DNA of 64,000 nt from Amia ocellicauda (lineage: Eukaryota; Chordata; Actinopteri; Amiiformes; Amiidae): contig NC_089867.1 of the NCBI RefSeq assembly GCF_036373705.1, forward strand, positions 15,897,501-15,961,500, written 5' to 3'. The notes beneath the pieces are model-generated. The model was given only the letters and a program-made list of their open reading frames with translations, searched no databases and was not told where the DNA came from. Both the position numbers and the translations under genes were made by a program. Of this stretch, positions 12,127 through 24,300 are shown one piece after another (positions within the stretch are counted from its first letter, which is position 1; every line of letters begins with the position of its first letter).

Positions 12127-14339
12127 TCAGGGCTGGAGGGTACGGAACGCCCCTCCTCGCCCCAGCAGCCAGCCCCCCCCCGCCAGCAGCAGGAGCAGTT
12201 TGATTCCCAGCGAGAGGCAGAGCAGCAGCAGTAGGACAGGGGCGGGGGTTGGGGGCACAGCTGGGGCCCGGGGGGTTGTCAGCGGGGCATCGGAAGGCAG
12301 CAGGTAGAGGGTGCCCCGCTCTGTGCCAAGAGGGTTGGTGGCTAGACAGGTGAAGGGCCCCCCGTGGGTGAGGTTCCTCAGCTCCCGAGTGACCTGGTGA
12401 GTCCCGCTGGGGCTGGCATAGGAGGGGAGGTAATCCAGATGTTGATCAGGTCCAGTCCACTGAACCACTGGCAGAGGGGACCCCTGGGCCTGGCACAGGG
12501 CCCTGAACCCCGACTCCACGCCACCCTCCAACCAAAGCTGCAAGATCCGTGGTGGGGCTTTATGACAACACAAGGAAAAATAAATATAAATACTAATAAA
12601 GCAGTGGCCAGGGCTGGAGTTGTGATTATTGTCTGGGTGGGTGTTGTTGGGGACGGGCATATGTGTGTGGGCATGTGCTGCCTTTTAGGATTGTGAAAAT
12701 GGCAGGTATGTTGGCGTGTGAGGGGGCTTGGTCTCTGTACCTTCCACACGCAACAGAGTGCCCATCTTGTTCTCAAAGCTGGCACCCAGGTGCCCGGGCA
12801 GCTCAAAGCGGCAGTAGTAGCGGCCGGCGTCCTGCAGGGTGGCGCTGTGGATACGCAGGGACAGGTCGTGCTGCCGCGGGTCGCCCTCCAGCCGGTAGCG
12901 GGGGTCCTGGCTGTGCCCGGGCCGGCAGCCGTCGCTGGCGTTGTGGCTGCTGCACTGGAACACCACGTGGCCGCCGGCGCTGGGGCCCAGCCTCCACAGG
13001 GCCAGGAGGGCAGAGTGCCGCGTGTGGTGGGGGTGGGAGAAGGTGCAGGGCAGCACCACGGGGTATCCCTCCACCGCCCGCACCTCTGAGGGCACCTTAA
13101 TAGACCAACCCTCGCCATGCACACCTGAGCACAGAGCCAGGGGAGCAGAGAGGCACAGAAGGAATAGTAAAGGGGGCAGCCTTGGAGATCCACTACATTC
13201 TGCTCCATTCTAAACCTGTGCTTTATTTTCAGATCTTGCTGCTGAATATCTGTGTAAATATCACTTACATGTATGGATACATATATCCATACAGTGGCTA
13301 TAGGAAGTATTCACCCCGCTTGGACTTTTGATGCATTTCAATGTTTTGGAAGCTCCTTGATCTTCACATCTTTGTTTGGAATGTATTACCCAACTGTGGG
13401 ACCTTACAGAGACGGCTGTATTTAATCTGAAATCACGTGAACCACTTTTATTGCACACAAATAGACTCCATGCAATTTATGCTGTGAATTCGTAAGGCAT
13501 TCGGTTGCACCTGAGTTTATTTAGGCGTGTCATAGGAACGGGGGTGAATACATTTCTAATGAACACTTTTCAGGTTTTTATTTTTACATGATTCGTTTCT
13601 TCGCCCCCACATCGAAAGTGTGGAGTGGGTTGTGTAAATCAAAGGGGGGGAAAAATCCCTTATAAATGCGTCAACATTTCAGGATGTAATACGACAAGAT
13701 CTGGAAAATTCCAAAGGCCAAATACTTCCTATTGCCACTGTATACAGTGAGGTCCATAAATATTTGGACAGTGACACAATTGTCATAATTTTGGCTCTGT
13801 ACGCCACCACAATGGATTTGAAAGATGACAATTGTCTCACTGTCCAAATATTTATGGACCTAAGTGTATATGCATTTATATCTTATTCATCTTTCTCCTT
13901 TTCAAAAATGAATGTGGAGATATGTCTGCATGAAAAGAGGGGAACTCGAGAGTCTTCCCTTCCACTGTCAATCTCCTACAGAGAAAAAATGCTGACTTTC
14001 TCGTTAACAATAATTTGTTCATCATTTTGTTGACACGAACCACAGAAACTGAAATTAAACAAATGCTGTCTGTCTTAGCCTTGCTTCAGACCTTGGATTT
14101 CAACTTTCTGTTTAAGAGTGAATAGAGAAGATGGATTGTAACACGAGGGACCCATTTCCGCACACGGTCACACATTCACCTACTGTACGAATACACACAC
14201 AGACACACCCGCTGCAAAATAATCCCCTTTCTAACTGAGCAAACAGCTACAGAATGAATTAACCCCGGAGAGAAGTGCACTCACCCGTGCCGTGGAGGTG
14301 CAGGAGGGCGAGGAGGACAGCCAGTGGCTCAGGGAACAT
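12127..14339 (-). CDS. siglec15: Siglec-15-like sialic-acid-binding Ig receptor, 3 coding exons
   Basis: Type I membrane lectin of the Siglec family. Coding exons are 14285-14339 (signal peptide MFPEPLAVLLALLHLHGTG), 12741-13124 (V-set Ig domain) and 12127-12557 (C2-set domain, membrane segment and tail); they join in phase to 289 residues. The V domain reads WSIKVPSEV, LPCTFSHPHH, DLSLRIHSATLQDAGRYYCRFE; Arg124 right after Cys123 occupies the place of the essential sialate-binding Arg of human Siglec-15. The C2 domain shows FRALCQAQGSPLPVVQW and GGPFTCLATNPLG. The membrane helix (about 254-277) contains Lys266 in LGIKLLLLL; in human Siglec-15 a Lys there pairs with the adaptor DAP12. The tail is only about 12 residues, with no Tyr motif. 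Intron 1 hosts two MITEs. Orthology is by eye; a related Siglec-like gene is possible. Confidence 0.85.
13292..13740. mobile_element. Tc1/mariner-type MITE in siglec15-like intron 1
   Basis: A 449-bp non-coding element starts CAGTGGCTATAGGAAGTATT and ends with the near-complement ATACTTCCTATTGCCACTG. TA flanks each end (13290-13291 and 13741-13742). No transposase is present. Confidence 0.85.
13745..13866. mobile_element. Short palindromic Tc1/mariner-type MITE abutting the previous one
   Basis: A 122-bp element starts CAGTGAGGTCCATAAATATT and closes with the complementary AATATTTATGGACCTAAGTG, so it is almost wholly a hairpin (arms about 45 bp). TA flanks both sides. Only the four bases TATA separate it from the 449-bp MITE. 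Confidence 0.85.
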
Positions 14340-15264
14340 GGTGGACGTCTGAATGAGTCTCTCACAGCCTCCGCTCCACTGCAGCCCAGACATCCTGACT
14401 CACTCTCACCCTGCGCTCTGAGCACAGACTAGTTTCCATCACGGGTCCAGGAGAAGCTCACAAACGCACACACAGGCACATACACACAGGCACACTCACA
14501 CACAGACAGACACACACTCTCACACACAGACAGAACGTCCTTGTTGCAGGAGGACAAGCATGCTCTGCTGTGGCATGAGAAATAAAAAATGCCAACAATA
14601 AACAAAGACCATGGAGGTATTTAAAAGAAAATGATATTGAAGTTGGTGTTATTAAGAGGAAACAAGGTATTTCAAACAACAACAAAAAAAGCCTGTATAT
14701 GAGAGTGTTCTTGTGGACTTTTTTAATTATTATATGAATAAGAAGATTGATATTAGAAACGTACATCTCTTAAGTGCACTTTGTTTTATCTGAAAATAAA
14801 GATTTAAATATTATCTTTCCGTGCCAATTCAACTGGCCACGTGTTACACTTGAACTGCACTTTCACGAGTTTCAATCAATTCAAGGTTTGTTTCCTGTTG
14901 TTTTCAACCACAAACCATTCCTATAATTCCTGTGGAGAGGGCGAGGGTTTGAATATTGGCCCCTAAACTTGCAGAAATGGACGTATATCCTTAGCCTTCA
15001 ACCCTGCTGAAATGACAGTATTGTCTGAGTTGTGTGAGGCAAAACAATACAACACTTCCACACCCTATTTGTGTGTATAACAAACGCCACTGCCCCACTG
15101 TGTACAATTCTCACAACTCGATGCTTTGGTGGGGCCGTTTCGTCCGTTTCACTCACACTGCAAATGCACAGGCACTGGAGATGAAAAGAAAACGCAGAAG
15201 GCACCGTTGTCTCAAAGTGTGCTTTATTATGTCTGCATGGTGATGATTCAGATTTACAATGATG
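14340..15264. other. Intergenic stretch with CA-rich repeat
   Basis: Between the siglec15-like start and the lysozyme 3' end. A CA/CAGA-rich simple repeat covers about 14458-14535. Otherwise no coding or repeat signal is visible. The siglec15-like promoter presumably lies just above 14340, but no clear TATA box is seen. Confidence 0.5.
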
Positions 15265-15270
15265 TTTATT
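15265..15270 (-). terminator. Lysozyme polyadenylation signal
   Basis: AATAAA on the minus strand, 70 bp past the lysozyme stop codon, in a position typical of a short 3'UTR. Confidence 0.7.
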
Positions 15271-15339
15271 CAGATTTGCAATAATAGCACAAATGCCGCC
15301 CCCGGTTTGGCGGGCGTATGGACTGCAAGTGTCCGCCCC

Positions 15340-15944
15340 TCACACACCGCAGCCGGCCGTGTATTTGCTGAGATCTTTTCCCTTGCACTTGTTGACCCAG
15401 CCCACCCTGAGGACACAAACAGAGCCCTATTAGCACACAGCCGTCCAGTATTCACAAAAACAGCGTTATACTTCAGATGAACTACAGGTAGAAGAGAGGT
15501 GCTAAACACATTGCATTTGTTGCAAACTATGAAATATATAAATGAACGGAAATAAGTGAATAGAATTCACAATGGATGTTACACTTTGATTGATCTGAAT
15601 TCATCATTAAGCAATGGTTGGCTTTCATTTGAAGATTTGTTTTTCATTCTTGGGCACCCAAACCCACAGTCCAGTGTCAGGGCTGACAGACAGAGCATCC
15701 CGCCCTCTCCTGAACTCACCAGGCTGACATGCCGTTGGGGTCTCTGACCACGCGCTTGGCACAGGTGATGTCTACTCCGATGTTATCAGTCAGCAGCTCT
15801 GGAAGGACAAGACAGAGGTGAGGGTCTGGATTGAAAACAGGACCAAAGACCCGTCAGCACTGTGCTGCTCAAACAGGAACTAGAAACGGGCAAACCGCAC
15901 ATTGCACAGGAGAACAGCCAAGGGAACAGACGAGCTAATGGTTC

Positions 15945-15978
<34 letters not shown>

Positions 15979-16702
15979 AAGAGCAGACTAGGGGAATGGT
16001 GACGCAGCCCTCCTCTCAGGAAAGGAGTTGCACACTTCAGGGAGACAGAAGCAGTAAGAGCTCCACTCACGGCTGCATTCGATCCCACAGGCGTTCTTGG
16101 ATCGGGGGGTTTTGTGATCCTCACACCAATAGCGGCTGTTGATCTGGAAGATGCCGTAGTCGGTGGATTGGTCCCGGTTGTGATTGATGGCCGCGGTGTT
16201 GTAACTGGACTCCGCAAAGGCCGTGCACACCCCTGGCAGGACAGCAGCAGGGTTTGCGAAGCAATGCGTTTCAGACAGAGACGCAGGAGAACAATGACAT
16301 ATTCACGTGTCACTTCCAAAAGTTAGTCATGATGCTATGTTTCTAATTTTAAATGTTGGATCAGGAAAACAAATATTCTGTATTATCCTAGAACAAATAT
16401 AGCCCTGACGTGTATCTTGTGTTTACTAAAATAAATTAACTTTGATAATTTTTTCTGCTACTGAGGCTAATACTGTCTGATTATGTGCACCAGCCCAGTG
16501 GCAGTAGAGGAATAGCATCTCAAAGTAGTGTAGTCCAGTGTGTGTGTGCTCTGTACTCACAGTTGGCCAGGCTGTATCCTCGGTACCCGTCCAGTCCAGC
16601 AGCCTTCAGCGTCCTGGCCAGCTCACAGCGCTCATAAGTCTTCCCGTCCACAGAGGACAGGGCCAGGAGGAGCAGAGCAGCCTTCACCAGGAGGGAATGC
16701 AT
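15340..16702 (-). CDS. lyz: C-type lysozyme, 4 exons
   Basis: Secreted muramidase cutting the MurNAc-GlcNAc bond of peptidoglycan. Exons 16561-16702, 16071-16232, 15720-15798 and 15340-15406 join to 149 residues with the classic four-exon lysozyme-C structure. A signal peptide ([20 protein letters not shown]) precedes mature [10 protein letters not shown]. The catalytic Glu (AESSYN) and Asp ([12 protein letters not shown]) at chicken positions 35 and 52 are both kept, as are the eight disulphide cysteines (ERC, WVC, YWC, NAC, IEC, ITC, NKC, AGC). The DQSTDYG region lacks an obvious Ca-binding Asp cluster, so it looks like a conventional non-calcium lysozyme (tentative). A GA tract (about 15945-15972) lies in intron 2. 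A TATA box sits just upstream. It lies tail to head with the siglec15-like gene on the same strand. Confidence 0.96.
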
Positions 16703-16737
16703 GTTGGTGGCGGTGTCGTCTGTCAGCGCTGGGCTCT

Positions 16738-16745
16738 TATATAGG
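16738..16745 (-). promoter_or_regulatory. TATA box of the lysozyme gene
   Basis: CTATATAA on the minus strand lies about 36 bp before the start codon. That puts transcription start only a few bases before the ATG, giving a very short 5'UTR. A focused TATA promoter fits an inducible secreted-effector gene. Confidence 0.75.
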
Positions 16746-18214
16746 GCTTCTCTAGCCATCTGTAAGGGGTGTTTCATAACTTCCCCTAACATTTCCCATA
16801 AACGCTTCCCATTTCACATGACTGTTAAAACCTCACAGTGAAAGTGACTAGGTCCTCTTTTCTTGTTGTCGTTTTGATTTTTCATTTTGCTAATGAAAGA
16901 GTGATGACGTTGGAGTGTGATCACTCCATCCTGTTATTGTTTAAACACTTCATAAATAGAGGAAGTGTAGAGACAAATCAAATCATATCTCTCTGTGCAA
17001 ATTCTAGTGCTGACCACAATCTCAGAGCGCTCTGTACCATCTTGACACAGCAGATAACACCACACAGGAGTCAAAGTGAAAGCAGAAGAAAACACTTTTG
17101 CACACTTACAGAGCAGGGGGTTTGTTATCGCTCCTCTGTTTTGCTTCCTGGAATGCGAATGGGGGGGACAAAGCCATCGCCCCACATACCTGCTTTTACA
17201 TCTTTGGCCCAGCTATTGTTGGAGGAGTGGGAGTACTTGTGCCCTGACTAGTATAACCCCAGGTGGGAACCCTGCTGGCGTCTCTAGTATGTAACAATTT
17301 TAAGATGAAGACCGTCGAAATATGAGAAACTACAGGGATGTGGCAGAAAGCCTTCCTGGTTAAATTGTTTCTTTTTGCCAGCTGGCTACCCCTGTGCTCA
17401 CCTGCTTTATTGGTATGGCCCGATTGGGGTAAGGCTGCGGGGAACTAAAAGATTCATTCAGATCTGGACAGGAGGGGGTTCATACAGCTTGTGGTGAGGC
17501 TGTGATTTGTTTAAATACTTTATTATTATTTTGTTAATTTATGTAAGCCCAGGAGTTTGGTTGTTTATTATTATTAATATTAAAATTTGGGAACATTCAA
17601 AAATAGACTGCATAGGATCCTTGGATCACTGAGTGAATGGCCTCCTCTCAATTGGACACTTTCTTATGTTCTTATGTTCTTATGTAACTGTGGGTTCGCC
17701 GCTGTGGCAAGCAGAGGGGTGCAGAGATTGAGTACCAAACACGAGCCTTGAGGCACGGGCCGAGTTTCACAAAACTACCAGACATTTATTGTTGTTGTTT
17801 GTAATACATACTTGGTTTAATATTTCAAATAAGAAAACACTCCCTGAAAGAACCACCACCTTGAGTCTTATATACAGTAAATCTTATTATAAAGGAGAAG
17901 AGGCAGAAGAAATAAAATAAAATATATAAATTACAAGCACTTCTACAATCTCGCACTTTAACCAACGCAGTGAAGAGGTGAGCTGGAGGTGAAACGGCTC
18001 TCCCAGAGGCACACTGGGTTGAAAGCATATGGATATAGAATATAGAAGCTGTATTTTATATATCTCAAAGCACTGTACAAAATTAAAGTTTTTATCTGGC
18101 TGCATGAGAACAGAAGGGCAACCTGAGAGTCTCGAGAGATTCATTTATGGATTTAATTATTTAGGAATTCGTTAAACAATTAAAATTGAAGATCTTTGTA
18201 TTTTTATGCTTAGC
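16746..18214. other. Lysozyme upstream / nos3 downstream intergenic stretch
   Basis: No gene is supported. It holds the lysozyme upstream region, a LINE tail (separate entry) and AT-rich DNA. ORFs on both strands (for example 16838-17251 +, 137 codons) lack family resemblance and splice support. Confidence 0.5.
17583..17685 (+). mobile_element. 3' tail of a CR1-like LINE
   Basis: AATTTGGGAACATTCAAAAA through GAATGGCCTCCTCTC, ending in TTCTTATG tandem units, is the same tail found on the longer LINE fragment at 44.7-45.4 kb. Only the last about 100 bp remain, the usual 5'-truncated state. Confidence 0.75.
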
Positions 18215-18220
18215 TTTATT
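18215..18220 (-). terminator. Candidate nos3 polyadenylation signal
   Basis: AATAAA on the minus strand, 163 bp past the nos3 stop. Confidence 0.55.
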
Positions 18221-18382
18221 AGATCAGTTGTATATGTGTGGGTCTGTGTGAATGCTGTCTCTTGTTCATTTGAAGGGTTGTGTGTTGCTATGGGAAAATG
18301 GGGCCGAGTGATGTGACCGAAGCACGAGTGTTGTGTATGTGTGTCAATGTGTGTTCATGTATCTGATCCAGCCGGTGTCCTG

Positions 18383-21300
18383 TCACAGCTCCGGCCCCAA
18401 TGGCTTCTTCTCCTCCAGGAAATGGCAGCGGTACCGGATCAGGGAGGTGACCTCATGGGTGCGCAGCGTCACCCCAAAGATATCCTCGTGATACCGCGCC
18501 CGGTCCTGCAGGGACAGAGACGAGGGAGTGTGTGAGACCGGCGAGACATTCGATTTGAAAACTGATCTGACGAAACGAGAAATCAACCCTTGGCCCCCAT
18601 GCCCTTACCCTGAGCCTGGTGAGGTAGCTGCCCGCCTCATTGTCACTCATGCCCCAGCGCTCCACCAAGATGTCCTGCACAGTGGCCAGCACATCCCTGG
18701 CCATGGTGACGTCGCCGCACACGAACATGTGCCCCCCGCCTGGGCCCATCGCCTCACAGACTGTGTCCACCAGCTGCTGCCTCAGCAAGTCCTGCACATA
18801 CGTCTGGCAGCCGCATACACACAGATGGACAGTTCAGTACAGCACGGACAGAACAGCAGTCCTGAGCTCCCAGCCCTCCTCTGTCTGAAGTCCCAGTGTG
18901 TAATACTGGTGTAATACCGGTATAATACTGGTTTAATACCGGTGTATGTTGATTAGTGTCTGCAGTGACGATGCGCAATTCAGTGTGCCGTACCCTGGGG
19001 AAACTATAGTAGCAGTGTGTAAGTCCGGCTGCTGTACCTTGGGAATGCTCTGCTCCCGGGAGTAAGCAGTGTAGACAGCACTGATCGCCCCCCTCCTCTG
19101 GGCATCCTCCACCTCCTCCTTGTAAATGTGGTCAAACTCAGCCTGCCGACAGCCGAACACCAGCACCAAGCCCCGCGGTCTCCTGCCTGCACAGCGAGAG
19201 AGGTTCCTTGTCATCTAGATGTACTGGCTAGGTAACAGATGTGCTCTCCACAGTGCTCCCTCTCATTCTACCTCAGACACACCCCTCCCTGCCTCTCCCT
19301 CCCTCTCAGACAGACACCCTGTCTCCACTGACCCAGCTGCTCCATCTCATAGAGCCGCTGTTGCCAGAAGCTCCTGAAGGGGGCGATGCCAGTTCCGGGT
19401 CCCACCAGGATGCAAGGGGTGGAGTCATCCGAGGGCAAGCGGAATGAAGGGGCCCTGTGGAGGGGGGATGGGGACGACAAAAACAATTACATCTGGTTCA
19501 AATTCATGAGAAGTGTAAGCAAAACGAGAAGGGCACCTTCTCTCTTCACCCTTCTCTCCTCCCTCGTCTTTCCCCACCCCCCTCTCGCTCTCCCTGGAGT
19601 CCTACCCTCTGATGAAGCACGGCACCGGCTGGCCTGACTGGATCTGGTTCAGCCAGTTGGAACAGATGCCATAGTGCAAGGGTCCCTGTCCACCTGTCAG
19701 GAGATACACACAGATACTGATGCCATGTGCAGAGCGGCCCCTCAGAGACAGACAGCGCACGGTCATGCCTGACATACACACACTGTTACACACAGAAGGA
19801 CTGACCCTGTGTGCGGTACTGCACCACTGCCACGGTGGCGTGGATCTCGCCGGGGCAGGCCAGGGGGGAGGAGCTAATGGAGTAGTAGCGCGGCTGTAGC
19901 AGGGGCAGCTGGCTGAGCACCAGGGAAGAGGGCAGGCTGACGGAGGGGAACTCCTCCAGCACCTCCGCCATCGTGGGCATGTGCTCCCAGCGCCACGACT
20001 CGTACTGCTCCCCTGCCTGCAGGAGCACACAGCACAGCGTCACACAAGTACACACACAGCACAGCATCACACAAGTACACACACAGCACAGCATCACACA
20101 AGTACACACAGCACAGCGTCACACAAGTACACACACAGCACAGTGTCACACTCGTACACACAGCACAGCGTCACACTCGTACACACACAGCACAGCGTCA
20201 CACAAGTACACACACAGCACAGCATCACACAAGTACACACAGCACAGCGTCACACAAGTACACACACAGCACAGTGTCACACTCACACACACAGCACAGC
20301 GTCACACAAGTACACACACAGCACAGTGTCACACAAGTACACACAGCACAGCACAGCGTCACACTCGTACACACACAGCACAGTGTCACACAAGTACACA
20401 CAGCACAGCATCACACAAGTACACACAGCACAGCACAGCGTCACACAAGTACACACAGCACAGCATCACACAAGTACACACAGCACAGCACAGCGTCACA
20501 CAAGTACACACAGCACAGCATCACACAAGTACACACAGCACAGCACAGCGTCACACAAGTACACACAGCACAGCACAGCGTCACACAAGTACACACAGCA
20601 CAGCATCACACAAGTACATACACAGCACAGTGTCACACTCACACACACAGCACAGTGTCACACTCACACACACAGCACACTGGTTGTACCTGGCTGAGTG
20701 TCTCCAGGCGCAAACGCTCCTGCTGGTCCGTGGCCAGCTGGGACAGGAGCCGCAGCAGGGGTGGCGCTGGGGGGCTGCTGAGGTCCAGCAGGTGGGACAG
20801 GGCCTGCATGAAGGTGCAGGGGGGCAGCCTTCCATCCTCCACCCAGACACTCTGACCTGGAGAGGGATCAGGGGCATGTCAGCATCAGCACACACTGAGA
20901 CAGGGGCAGAACCCACACCAATAACACCCCTCCAACTGCCTCCCTCCAAACCCCCCCTGCTGAATAATCCCTCTTTATTGCCCTGCTCTTTCCTAGCTCC
21001 CCATGACAATCTGGCCAACCTCACCCACTGCTTTGTCTCCGGTGTCAGTGTATCACCTTTGATCCCCACGAAACACATAAGACACCTGGTCTCTCAGTCC
21101 TCTGGACCCTGCCACTCCCTGACCCCTCCCTCACCCAGACCAGAGGCATGCTGTGGTTACCATTCCTCTCCTTCTGGCTCTCTGTGGTGACGGTGTCATT
21201 AATGGGCGGTGGGTCGCACACTCGGGCCAGCACCGCCTGCACCACACCCTGGGGGTTGGTGGGGTAGATGCCCAGGTGGTCACCAGGTTGGTACTGCAGT

Positions 21301-24300
21301 TCCCTCTGACCCCCAGAGTCCAGCTTCACCAGCACTGTGGCACGACTGCACGGCACGGCACCAGAAAAGCAATGAAGTTACAAATAAAAGGTGGCTGTTT
21401 GGATCATCTTGCACATGCACGACCAGATCCCCCAGATACCCCGAGCTCTGCCCTTGTTTGCTCTGAGAAGGAGCAGACCTGAAACAGAGGCTACCACACT
21501 TTCCTGTTCCTCGTTACGGGCTGAATACAAATAGGACGACTTTGATCATTGTTATTCCCTGGCCTGTCTGTGTGACTGCCCTGCTCCACGCTCAGAAGAC
21601 AGCTGCTGTCCCCCTCGGCCCCAGTGCCTGTCCTGCCTACCTGGACTTGTCACACTGCAGGTTGTGTGTAGAGATGACCTTTGCTTCAAACACCTTCTTC
21701 TTGTGCAGCTGGGAGAGAGCTGAGGGACACAGAGACAGAATCAATACACACACACACAAGGAAAACAGCACACTCGGTACCAAGACAGACCCCGCACTTT
21801 GAATGTAATACTAAAAACAGAACAAGGAGGTCGGGGCTGAGCTGACCATACCCCTTCCTGACCAATTCCAAGGGTGCGGCTTGGCTGTGCTGTGTGCTGA
21901 TTGGCTCACCAGTGACTATGGTGGTAGGCGTGGCCCTGATGACGGTCCTGTAGGTGTGGGGCTGCCATTCGCTGGAGAACACATCCTCCTCCTCCTCCAG
22001 CTCAGACTCCTCCCCCACACAGAACGTCTCGCAGGCCGCCTGCATAGAACCAGACGCACAGCTGTATTATAAAATATTGGATACAATTTTCAAAGTGTGT
22101 GGCCTGTCATGCGTTGATCCCACTCCAGTGCTCTGCAGGGGTCCCAAGACCCCTCAACCCCACCCAACCCAACCCCCCACAGGCTCACCTTGAACACACC
22201 CTTGGCCCAATTCCTGAAGGACTCCTCCTGGCCACACAGCTCGTCGCCCTCCCCCATCTCCAGGATGCGCTCGCCCCCCAGCTCCTCGAAGCGTGTGTCT
22301 ACCGCGTGGGCAAAGGCGCAGAAGTGCGGGTACGCCCGTGAGCCCAATCCGAACACAGAGAACCTGTGGACATAGCCAGAGGCAGGGGGTAACTGACACT
22401 GGCATACACCCACACCACAGGCCACCCCCCAACACGAACACACCCTTAAAAAACACTCACACACACACACACACAGTGGCAATACCCTCCACACTCGTTT
22501 ACCATTTTAATTCTCTCACCTCAAATTTTGTGCTCATCTGAATTTTGCAGCATTTTTATGCAGCAAAATACTTTCCCTTGTTAATGTGTTGTGTAGGCTG
22601 TGTAAGGTATTTATTTAGGTTTGAAGTAGGCTGGTATGAAAGTATCTGTGAGTGCCGTACTTTCCAAGCAGCTCTAAAATGGTGTAGCGCTGCACCTCAG
22701 AGTGCTTGGGGAGCTCCAGAACTGCTCACTTTTGTTTTTGCCACTTATAAGCATTACAAGCAGAATCTACTGTTTTGTTTTAATATGTTTCAAACTAAAG
22801 ATAGCCTTTAGTTATGTTGGTTTCAAGACTGATGGAAAGCATCGTACAGTGCTGGAGACTTTTCCCAGTGGAGGAATGCCTGGAATGGCTTCCCAGTTGC
22901 TTAGTGACTCCAAGTGCTCAAATACAACACAGCAACAGGCCTGTCTGGGTTAAATCCACTGAGCAGAGCCTGACTGTCCTGATTGCAGCGCTTGACACTG
23001 AGTCCCGGCTTACTGGTCTTTCGCAAGAGAATGAACCCAGTGTACTGTGAGTTGATCGATGTACAATGAGTATGTCAGTACCTCATGGTCCCCAGTGGTC
23101 CTGCACTCTCCGTGTTGCTGGACAGCCGAGGTCCTCTCTTCAAGTGCTCCAGAATGTCATCCATCTTGGACAGGCTGTTAAAACGAACCTTGTAGCTCCT
23201 GCCGAACCAACCGACAGGACACTGTCAGGAAATCGTGACCCAGAGCCCATTCCTCAGCACACGCATGGGTCCACACACTTCAGATACCCTACTCACCTCC
23301 TCTGCTGAGACTCGGACGAGCTGGGGTGTGACATCTCCATCAGGGCTTTGGAGAACATCTGCAGAAGAGCAAGATAGGCATGCTTCACTGCATCTCCGCC
23401 ACGGATAAGACACTCAACAGCCGCCAAACTAACTTCTGGAGGACAACTAATCATCCAGCATCAGAGACCAAGACCAGTGGCCAACTCCACAAAACAGAAC
23501 CCCCTACATATAAAATACACACAATCTTTCTCAGCATACACAAGGATGTTGCCAGGTGTCAACACATACATGTCCTTATAGTTGGCACTCTAAGGACCCC
23601 ATAGAGTAGTCTGTTTTCTGTTTCTTCCCCATTTTGTTGCTCTACCTCACACACATAAAGCTTGACGGTAATGGGGTGGGCAGTTACCTCTCCATTCTCA
23701 GGAGGGTCTCCATTTCCAAAGGTGCTGGTCACCACCAGGACGAGGTTCTCATGCTGCAGGTTCACGATGTCGTAGTCATCCATACACACCACCTGCAATG
23801 AGCCGCACACCTCGAGGTCAATACCGTCCACTATTCATTTCAGCTGCTCTAAGTTCTACATGAATTTATAATTTGTAATTTATGTAGATGTCATATTGTT
23901 TGATCAACTGATTTTATTGATCGGCTCATCGACATTCATTCTGCACTGCCCCCGGTCAGGTTACCGTAGGGGCGAAGGCTCGTTTGAAGATGTCCCTGAG
24001 CATGTTCGCATAGGTCTGCGAGCGCCCCGTCTCCGTGGCGTACAGGATCCGCGCCTTCACCCTCCGTGCCATGGCGTGGCCCATCAGGGAAGCGGAGAAC
24101 TTCACAGCCCTGCGACACAGACACGCACAAGCGCACACACAGGCACACACACACACACACACACACACAGGCACACACACAGACAGAGACACACGGTCAT
24201 CACGGCTGTGTTTTGGGACGCTGAGCTGGAGCTACACTCTGCTCAGCCCTGCAGCACCAATCACAACCCACACCGACGCTGCTCTCACGGCACGTCACTG

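Noticed and set aside
19973-21190. 405-codon plus-strand ORF and its 193-238-codon companions over the nos3 introns and exons
   Set aside because: They translate the intron-20 minisatellite (His/Thr/Ser/Gln-rich repeats), which has no stops in any plus frame, and run antisense through real nos3 exons.
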